Source of the DNA: RGIG5612 sp017511185
Lineage (GTDB): Bacteria > Bacillota > Clostridia > Lachnospirales > Lachnospiraceae
Direction: 5' to 3'
DNA: 11,757 nucleotides
NCBI GenBank assembly: GCA_017511185.1
Contig: JAFWLF010000020.1
Location: forward strand, 1-11,757
A model generated the notes under the pieces. It was not told the DNA's origin. It made no database searches and saw only the letters and a list, made by a program, of their open reading frames with translations. This document shows, in pieces, positions 7,342-11,757 of this stretch. How positions within the stretch are numbered: the stretch's first letter is position 1; every line of letters begins with the position of its first letter. A program made the translations under genes and the position numbers.

Positions 7342-7551
7342 ATGGCTGATTTTAAATATGAAATTGTGAAACACATCGGCGTGCTCTCCGAGAGCACCAA
7401 GGGCTGGACCAAGGAACTGAACGTGATCTCCTGGAATGGTGCCAACCCAAAGTACGATATCCGCGACTGGGCACCGGATCATGAGAAGATGGGCAAGGGC
7501 ATCACACTGACAGAGGAAGAAGCCGCAAAGCTGAGAGAGCTGTTGGGGTGA
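7342..7551 (+). CDS. YdbC/PC4-like single-stranded DNA-binding protein
   Basis: The 69-residue product (MADFKYEIVKHIGVLSESTK, then GWTKELNVISWNG, PKYDIRDWAPDHEKMGKGITLTEE) strongly resembles the bacterial YdbC family. YdbC is a compact homologue of the eukaryotic coactivator PC4/p15 that binds single-stranded DNA as a dimer. Full family length. AAAGGGA lies about 8 bases before the ATG. It is 36 bp downstream of the unknown gene and in the same direction. The cellular role of these proteins is not settled; contribution to replication, repair or transcription is inferred from ssDNA binding. Confidence 0.9.
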   Translation: MADFKYEIVKHIGVLSESTKGWTKELNVISWNGANPKYDIRDWAPDHEKMGKGITLTEEEAAKLRELLG

Positions 7552-7609
7552 AATATCCATTTGGGGTACGGTAGCGCGCCGGAAGACTGCGCACTTTTGA
7601 GGTAAATGA

Positions 7610-8131
7610 ATGAGAAAACTACTGATCGTTATCGATATGCAGAATGATTTTATAGATGGCTCCCTGGGGACGGCGGAGGCTCTTGCCATTGTGGAGAACG
7701 TGAAGGATAAGATCCGCCAGTATGCGCCGGCGGATGTCATCGCCACCATGGATACCCACGGCAAGGATTATATGAACACGCAGGAAGGAAAGTTCCTGCC
7801 GGTGGAGCACTGCATCAAAGGAACAGAAGGCTGGAAGATCCGGGAGGATATTGCTGCTTTGCTGGACGGCGCGAAGATTTACGAGAAGCCGACGTTTGGC
7901 AGCGTGCAGCTGGCAGCAGATCTGAAAGAACTTTCGCGGGCGGAAGACATCGAACTCGAGCTGATCGGTCTGTGCACCGACATCTGCGTGGTTTCCAACG
8001 CGCTGCTTTTGAAAGCTTCTATGCCGGAAGTGCAGATCTCCGTTGATCCGTCCTGCTGCGCAGGCGTGACTCCGGAAAAACACCTGGCGGCATTGGAGAC
8101 GATGCGGTCTTGTCAGATCGTGGTTATATAA
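7610..8131 (+). CDS. Isochorismatase-like cysteine hydrolase, probable nicotinamidase
   Basis: The 173-residue protein has the isochorismatase fold signature LLIVIDMQNDFIDGSLG. The likely catalytic triad is Asp9, Lys93 (YEKPTFGS) and Cys126 (TDICVVSNALL). Asp48 and His50 (TMDTHGKDY) with His67 (PVEHCIKGTEGW) match the metal site of nicotinamidases such as PncA, which convert nicotinamide to nicotinate for NAD salvage. Other amidases share this fold, so the substrate is inferred. GAGG lies 7 bases before the ATG. Together with the nearby divergent nudC it could link this locus to NAD metabolism, though that gene is transcribed oppositely. Confidence 0.88.
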   Translation: MRKLLIVIDMQNDFIDGSLGTAEALAIVENVKDKIRQYAPADVIATMDTHGKDYMNTQEGKFLPVEHCIKGTEGWKIREDIAALLDGAKIYEKPTFGSVQLAADLKELSRAEDIELELIGLCTDICVVSNALLLKASMPEVQISVDPSCCAGVTPEKHLAALETMRSCQIVVI

Positions 8132-8183
8132 TTAAAATATCGGATGATGATTGAAATATTATGAACAGAGTATGGAGGCTGAA

Positions 8184-8843
8184 ATGAAACGACTTGTAGC
8201 AGTACTTTTAATTGGAGTTATGGCAGCAGCTTTGCTGGCAGGATGCGGCCCAAAGGGAAGGCAGGCTGGTCCGGAAGCGGAAAGCATTGAACAAGGTGAA
8301 TCCGCAGAACAGGCCGTCAGCAATTTTCTGACGGCGATCAAGAACAAGGACACCGAGACGGCATCCAAATATCTGGAGAAGGGCAAAAAGCTCGACACGG
8401 CATTTGAGGAGATGTCCCAGTGGGGGCCGCTGTATGAGAAACTGCTTGATTTTGATTATGAGATCCTGGGATCCAAAGAAGAGGGGAAGTCCGCTAATGT
8501 TGAGGTGAAATTTACGACCTATGATTTTGAGGCATTCTTCATGAAGATGGTTTCGGACAGCGTGGATGCGGTGCTTGAGTATACGATGAACGCGATCGGC
8601 ACTATAGGCAGCGAAGGCGGCCTGGGCAATCTGGATGAAGAATCCATGCAGCAGATCATAAGCGGTATCGTTGATAAGAACATGGATCTGCTGGATAAAA
8701 AAGATCAGGAGCTCAAGCTGGACATCGATCTGAAGAAAGATTCTGGCGGCTGGAAGATTACCAAAGGCGACAGCATCACCAACGGCATCTTTGGCGGAGC
8801 TCTGGAAGAAATGAAAGACGCTTTCAGCAGTCTGGTACCGTGA
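8184..8843 (+). CDS. Secreted lipoprotein with NTF2-like/DUF4878-type domain
   Basis: The start at 8184 is chosen because ATGGAGG lies 5 bases upstream and the sequence from here is a clean lipoprotein signal: MKRLVAVLLIGVMAAALLAG followed by the lipobox Cys21. The mature part has an acidic linker, then EQAVSNFLTAIKNKDTETA (residues ~42-60) and a final strand pattern ELKLDIDLKKDSGGWKI. This is the arrangement of small NTF2-like lipoproteins (DUF4878/DUF5105-type). It would be anchored to the outer face of the membrane. The role is unknown. It is the last gene of the operon, 52 bp after the hydrolase gene and followed by a terminator. Confidence 0.82.
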   Translation: MKRLVAVLLIGVMAAALLAGCGPKGRQAGPEAESIEQGESAEQAVSNFLTAIKNKDTETASKYLEKGKKLDTAFEEMSQWGPLYEKLLDFDYEILGSKEEGKSANVEVKFTTYDFEAFFMKMVSDSVDAVLEYTMNAIGTIGSEGGLGNLDEESMQQIISGIVDKNMDLLDKKDQELKLDIDLKKDSGGWKITKGDSITNGIFGGALEEMKDAFSSLVP

Positions 8844-8870
8844 TGTGAAGACGAGATAATAATTGTAAAG

Positions 8871-8907
8871 AAAGAGTGCGGTGATCCGCACTCTTTTCGC
8901 TTTTTTT
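8871..8907 (+). terminator. Rho-independent terminator ending the Pr6Pr operon
   Basis: AAAGAGTGCGG (8871-8881) pairs perfectly with CCGCACTCTTT (8886-8896) around a TGAT loop, followed by a run of seven T at 8901-8907. On the opposite strand the stem is also followed by a T-rich stretch, so it may work for the convergent beta-helix lipoprotein gene too. Confidence 0.9.
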
Positions 8908-8917
8908 ATGATTTTGT

Positions 8918-8939
8918 CGGGAGGGACCCGCTTTTTTTT
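8918..8939 (+). terminator. Second, short GC hairpin with T-tract
   Basis: CGGG (8918-8921) and CCCG (8927-8930) form a 4-bp stem followed by eight T at 8932-8939, partly overlapping the stop codon of the convergent gene. It may back up the upstream terminator. The stem is short. Confidence 0.35.
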
Positions 8940-10407
8940 AAGGTTTTGCCGGTGGTGTGCCGCCAGGTCCGCCCATGCCGCCATCCGGAGGAGCACCGCC
9001 AGGGCCACCCATGCCTCCATCTGGAGGTGCGCCGCCAGGGCCTCCGTTGCCTCCGTCCGGTGGAGCACCCATGCCGCCGGAGTTTGAGATGGTCACTTCA
9101 ATCGCATCGCCAGTGGAAGCGGAGCCTTCTGTGTATACCTCTCCGTCAACGTACAGCGTATATCCATTCAGGTCGATGCTGCCTGCATCGCAGGTCAGGC
9201 TTGTGATATAGGAATCGCCAGTCAGCACCCACTTGGATCCGCCGGAGAGCTCCACATAAACATCGCCCGCATCGCCGTCGCTGTTGATCGCGCCGGTGAA
9301 GGTGCTGCCATCAGTCAGGTAAAGGTTCAGGCTGGAGACATCGTCCACGACCATATCGCCGTTTATCTCCTGGCCGGAAGCGTTCATTGTCACGTGACCG
9401 CCGTTGCTGCCTTCGCTTCCCCAGCCTGCTGCCGCTGCTCTTAAGAAGATGCCGCCGCCGTTATTCACGATCTCCGCATGGCTCAGGTTGATGGTGCACA
9501 GCGTGTTGTTGACAAAGAAGATATCGCCGTTCTGGTTGGTCAGGGAGCCGCCGTTCATGGTGAAGGACGCCTCGCCTTGGGCTGCATCGCCGGACATGGA
9601 CTGATAGATCATGACCGCCTGATAGTAATCCGATTTGTTGCTGTTCTTTGTGTTGTTGTCCGCGATCAGCGTGACGTCGTTCAGCGTGACAGAGTTCTTT
9701 CCTTCCACCACAACGCCCTGCGATGCCGTGGACTCCATGCGGGCATCGGAGACGGTGATGTCTGCGGTGGAGTAGATGACCGGGGATCCGGTGCCGTCCG
9801 TTGTATAGCTGCCGCCGGTCACGTTCACGATGCCGCCGCCTCGGTCGGACCGGATAGCCGCCGATGAATTACCGGTGGTGTGTATGGTCAGGTTGGTTGC
9901 GTTCATGGTGCCACCGCCGGTTGTCATCAGGCCGCCGGAGCAGTTGCCGCTGGTGGTGATGACGGAATCCGAGATGTTGACGGTTGTGCCATCGCCGTAG
10001 CTGAAGACAGCGTTGGCATGTGTGCCGGCTGTCTCCACCACGATCTCTTTCAGATCCAGGGTGGCGCCGTTGGTGGCGTAGATTGCTGCGTTCTCGCCGT
10101 AGAAATCGGCTTCATCGCCGGATGCCTCGCCGGTCTTTACGACTTTGATATTTGAATAGGAGACGCCTTCTGCGTCTGCTGTAATTGCGTGCCCGCCATC
10201 TTCACTGTTTTCCAGGGTTTCGTTGATGGTGATGTCATCGGCGGTCAGGTAGCTGACCGGTGCCTCGGTGGATGCGCTGGTGACCACTTCTGCAGTTACC
10301 GAAGAGGAGCTCTTGGCTGCATCGACCCCGCACCCCACAACGAGCATGGAAACCATTGTCGTTGTCAAAACGATAGGAAGCAGTTTGTCTTTCCATTTCT
10401 TGTTCAT
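8938..10407 (-). CDS. Beta-helix-like surface lipoprotein with Gly/Pro-rich C-terminal repeats
   Basis: The ATG at 10407 is chosen because AAGGAGG lies 7 bases upstream; the earlier in-frame ATG at 10464 has none. The 489-residue protein begins with a lipoprotein signal (KKWKDKLLPIVLTTTMVSML then VVGC, Cys26). Residues ~50-440 are a long series of short beta strands with Asn/Thr/Gly-rich turns (NISDSVITTSGN, NATNLTIHTTGN, NVTGGSYTTDG, TLNDVTLIADN), as in right-handed parallel beta-helix or pectate-lyase-like proteins. Residues 444-489 are a low-complexity tail with three 12-residue units GGMGGPGGAPPD. No LPXTG motif or membrane anchor is seen at the C-terminus. Anchoring is by the lipid. Adhesion or carbohydrate binding is plausible but not shown. 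Confidence 0.82.
   Translation of the reverse strand: MNKKWKDKLLPIVLTTTMVSMLVVGCGVDAAKSSSSVTAEVVTSASTEAPVSYLTADDITINETLENSEDGGHAITADAEGVSYSNIKVVKTGEASGDEADFYGENAAIYATNGATLDLKEIVVETAGTHANAVFSYGDGTTVNISDSVITTSGNCSGGLMTTGGGTMNATNLTIHTTGNSSAAIRSDRGGGIVNVTGGSYTTDGTGSPVIYSTADITVSDARMESTASQGVVVEGKNSVTLNDVTLIADNNTKNSNKSDYYQAVMIYQSMSGDAAQGEASFTMNGGSLTNQNGDIFFVNNTLCTINLSHAEIVNNGGGIFLRAAAAGWGSEGSNGGHVTMNASGQEINGDMVVDDVSSLNLYLTDGSTFTGAINSDGDAGDVYVELSGGSKWVLTGDSYITSLTCDAGSIDLNGYTLYVDGEVYTEGSASTGDAIEVTISNSGGMGAPPDGGNGGPGGAPPDGGMGGPGGAPPDGGMGGPGGTPPAKP
8957..9064 (-). repeat. Three 36-bp coding repeats (Gly/Pro-rich tail)
   Basis: Units at 8957-8992, 8993-9028 and 9029-9064 are near-identical in-frame 36-bp copies, each encoding 12 residues of the GGPGGAPPDGG type. 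A partial fourth unit (GAPPDGG) precedes them in the protein. Copy number could vary between strains by slippage. Confidence 0.85.
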
Positions 10408-10493
10408 AAGTTTACCTCCTTCTCTCCGCGCGACTGTGTGTCGGGGAGGTGATGACAGCATCATATGATAGCTACCTTAAATATAACTTAAAA

Positions 10494-10568
10494 GTTTCAT
10501 TCGGACTCGAAAAACTTTCATTCGAGCTTCAAAAAGTTCTATTCGGACTTCAAAAAGTTCCATTCAGG
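10494..10568 (+). repeat. Four direct repeats at 21-bp spacing (LytTR-type operator candidate)
   Basis: The core ATTCGG, ATTCGAG, ATTCGG and ATTCAGG begins at 10499, 10520, 10541 and 10562, exactly 21 bp apart, with spacers close to ACTTCAAAAAGTTC. The units match those at 5543-5594 in sequence, spacing and orientation. The array lies between the divergent beta-helix lipoprotein gene and the small membrane protein/NERD pair, and it could act on either. Confidence 0.75.
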
Positions 10569-10575
10569 CTGTGGT

Positions 10576-10603
10576 ACCGTTTAGGAGAAAAACGTGATAC
10601 AAT
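10576..10603 (+). promoter_or_regulatory. Extended -10 promoter with a ComE-box-like site at -35
   Basis: TGATACAAT (TG 10595-10596, hexamer TACAAT 10598-10603) is an extended -10. The -35 position carries ACCGTTTAGGA (10576-10586) instead of a -35 hexamer. As I recall it, the streptococcal ComE box read on this strand is ACSRTTTAVGA, which this site fits at every position. It is 17 bp, not 21, after the fourth repeat. Confidence 0.5.
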
Positions 10604-10635
10604 AGGTGCATCAGATTAGAAAGAAGGATTAAAGT

Positions 10636-10818
10636 ATGTCATCCTTACCACGTATTGTGCAGGCTTTGATGGCGGCGGTATCGGTTTTCCTGGTATGCCT
10701 TGGCATCAATGCGATCATCGCGCATTTGAAACATGCGATTTTTAACCCGAACTGGATCGTGCTGGTTGTTATGTCGTTGATCACCGGCGTTGTTTTTTAT
10801 TTCATTAGTGACAGGTAG
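10636..10818 (+). CDS. Small two-helix membrane protein, 60 aa
   Basis: AAGGA 7 bases upstream supports the ATG. The protein is almost entirely two hydrophobic helices (residues ~8-31 and ~38-57) linked by a short loop with Lys and His (HLKHAIFNPNW), ending in SDR. I do not recognise a family. It is the first gene of a likely two-gene unit with the NERD protein 12 bp downstream. It could be a partner or membrane anchor for that protein, or, given the quorum-type operators upstream, a small secreted or immunity-like peptide. That last idea is speculative. Confidence 0.65.
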   Translation: MSSLPRIVQALMAAVSVFLVCLGINAIIAHLKHAIFNPNWIVLVVMSLITGVVFYFISDR

Positions 10819-10830
10819 TTTTTAGTCACC

Positions 10831-11418
10831 ATGACATGGGTTATTGCACTTAGTATCATTATTGTTGTCGGGCTGATCGTCATTGCCATCCTGGGCAAGC
10901 GCCTGGCAACGCCCCCGCACAAGGCTGCGGGTGATGCCGGCGAGGATGCGGCGGCGTCAGTCATCAAGCGGGTATTGCACAAGGGAGACAAGTGCTTCCG
11001 CAATGTCCCGGTTCTTTATGACGGGCAGGAGACCGAGCTGGATTTTCTGATCGTCAACAGCAGCGGCGTTTTCATCATAGAGGTCAAGAACTACAGCGGC
11101 GAGATCCGCGGCAGGGACGACGACAAGTACTGGGAAAAGACCAAAACCAGTCAGGGCGGCAACGCCTATGTGAAACGCATCGAGAACCCTATTCCACAGA
11201 TTAAAAGAGAAGAGTATTTGTTGGGCAAGTTTCTGCGCTCGGAGGGGATTCGCGTCTGGGTGAAGGGCTATGTGTTCTTTATCCGATGCAACCGGCCGTT
11301 CCGCAACCGCTATCTGCTGAACAGCGGCAACGAGATCGACCGCGAGATCCATCAGCAGACGGACCGCGAGCTGAGCGGGGAAACGATCAAGAGAATTATT
11401 GAGGGGTTGGATCTGTAA
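10831..11418 (+). CDS. Membrane-anchored NERD (nuclease-related) domain protein
   Basis: The 195-residue protein starts with one transmembrane helix (residues 3-22) and then a NERD domain. Visible motifs are GDAGEDAA (Glu38), TELDFLIVNSSGVFIIEVKNYSG (Asp71, Glu84, Lys86, the D...ExK core of PD-(D/E)XK nucleases) and NPIPQIKREEYLL (Gln123). NERD proteins are predicted nucleases found alone or fused to helicases and kinases; the target is unknown. The ribosome-binding site is weak (AGGT 15 bases away, within the preceding stop region), so translation may be coupled to the small upstream gene. No fused domain and no truncation are apparent. Confidence 0.88.
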   Translation: MTWVIALSIIIVVGLIVIAILGKRLATPPHKAAGDAGEDAAASVIKRVLHKGDKCFRNVPVLYDGQETELDFLIVNSSGVFIIEVKNYSGEIRGRDDDKYWEKTKTSQGGNAYVKRIENPIPQIKREEYLLGKFLRSEGIRVWVKGYVFFIRCNRPFRNRYLLNSGNEIDREIHQQTDRELSGETIKRIIEGLDL

Positions 11419-11459
11419 ATGCCTTTCCAGCCACCGATACCGTGACTGTCGTGTGGGAA

Positions 11460-11582
11460 ATCGCGTGATTTCTGTACTTTTGAACTGTTAAGTATTTGTA
11501 ATCGCGAGTTTCGTGCATTTTTATCGTGTATACAATATGGGATTGCGAGTTTCGTGCATTTTAAAATTGTATACAATATGAA
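11460..11582. repeat. Three tandem 41-bp repeats
   Basis: Units start at 11460, 11501 and 11542. Units 2 and 3 share 34 of 41 positions by direct count (GCGAGTTTCGTGCATTTT and GTATACAATATG); unit 1 is diverged (about 24 of 41 with unit 2) but in exact register. Unit 3 contains the perfect palindrome ATTGTATACAAT. The stretch from the NERD stop codon to the IS end has no gene. The repeats may be operators, tandem promoters (TACAAT -10-like) or a decayed element. Confidence 0.75.
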
Positions 11583-11677
11583 ATAAAACGCCTTTTAACC
11601 TGAAGCTATAAAATTGGGTCACGTCCATATAATGGTGTAAATTGAATATTGTAAGAGCCACCGGCTCGACCTTTAGG

Positions 11678-11683
11678 TATAAT
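11678..11683 (+). promoter_or_regulatory. -10 box of the IS transposase gene
   Basis: TATAAT about 50 bp before the transposase ATG; no clear -35 hexamer is present at 16-18 bp. Confidence 0.4.
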
Positions 11684-11728
11684 GTATTTCTACCACAAAA
11701 CAACATAATACCGGGGAGGAAGAACACA

Positions 11729-11757
11729 ATGGCTCAACTCAATATTACATTGAATCA
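11729..11757 (+). CDS. IS256-family transposase, first nine codons
   Basis: GGGGAGG lies 9 bases before ATG, followed by MAQLNITLN, a start I associate with Lachnospiraceae IS256-family (Mutator-type, DDE) transposases. The gene runs off the right edge. Only a short peptide is visible, but the adjacent IS256-like terminal sequence supports the call. Confidence 0.75.

Larger units (their letters stand above)
11617..11757 (+). mobile_element. Left end of an IS256-family insertion sequence (partial)
   Basis: CGTCCATATAATGGTGTAAA around 11622-11641 closely resembles the terminal inverted repeat of IS256 (AGTCCGTATAATTGTGTAAA as I recall it), which places the left boundary near 11617. The transposase start lies about 110 bp inside. 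A short hairpin (GAGCC-ACC-GGCTC) occurs at 11655-11667. The right end and target duplication are beyond the window, so the boundary is approximate. Confidence 0.7.

Noticed and set aside
7571..7596. GCGC...GCGC hairpin before the hydrolase gene as a terminator
   Set aside because: Only a 4-bp stem with a large loop and four T; too weak to call.
8151..8183. Upstream start of the lipoprotein gene at 8151
   Set aside because: No ribosome-binding site, and the signal peptide begins at 8184 after GGAGG.
8208..9068. Long antisense reading frame across the lipoprotein gene and terminator
   Set aside because: It is the shadow of the lipoprotein and beta-helix genes and crosses a strong terminator.
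9166..9175. CCATTCAGG inside the beta-helix gene as another operator copy
   Set aside because: Single copy inside coding sequence, with no 21-bp partner.
10408..10464. Upstream start of the beta-helix lipoprotein at 10464
   Set aside because: It has no ribosome-binding site and would bury the lipoprotein signal; the start at 10407 has AAGGAGG.

Overview
This 11.8 kb window looks like chromosomal DNA of a low-to-moderate-GC Clostridia, most likely a gut Lachnospiraceae. Pointers are the strong AGGAGG ribosome-binding sites, the mix of YitT, IreB-like, NudC and YdbC/PC4-like proteins, and an IS256-family transposase start at the right edge. The taxonomic call is inference from recalled family resemblance.

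Left block (1-3348, all +): the 3' part of a multidomain protein joining a YspA/DUF2493-type SLOG domain, a cREC-like receiver domain and a DnaG-type primase core with Toprim. Two uncharacterised proteins follow, the second only about 15 bp behind the first. This block has an accessory flavour.

Middle block (3359-5493): a YitT-family membrane protein (-) with a near-consensus promoter, a stand-alone IreB-like small protein (+), and NADH pyrophosphatase NudC (-).

Operon block (5543-8907, +): five co-directional genes with short gaps or overlap (Pr6Pr membrane protein, unknown, YdbC/PC4-like ssDNA-binding protein, nicotinamidase-like cysteine hydrolase, lipoprotein), closed by a strong rho-independent terminator. 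The first gene is preceded by three direct repeats at exact 21-bp spacing and an extended -10 promoter.

Right block (8938-11418): a beta-helix-like lipoprotein with a Gly/Pro-rich tail (-), divergent from a two-gene unit (small two-helix membrane protein, then membrane-anchored NERD nuclease-like protein). The intergenic region carries four more copies of the same 21-bp repeat plus an ACCGTTTAGGA site next to a second extended -10 promoter. The 21-bp spacing and core sequence resemble operators of LytTR response regulators (ComE/BlpR/AgrA class). The two + strand units may therefore form a small regulon, perhaps peptide-signal controlled, whose regulator lies outside the window. This is the most interesting non-coding signal here.

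Right edge (11419-11757): three 41-bp tandem repeats, two with GTATACAATATG and one with a 12-bp palindrome, then the probable left end of an IS256-family element and the first codons of its transposase.
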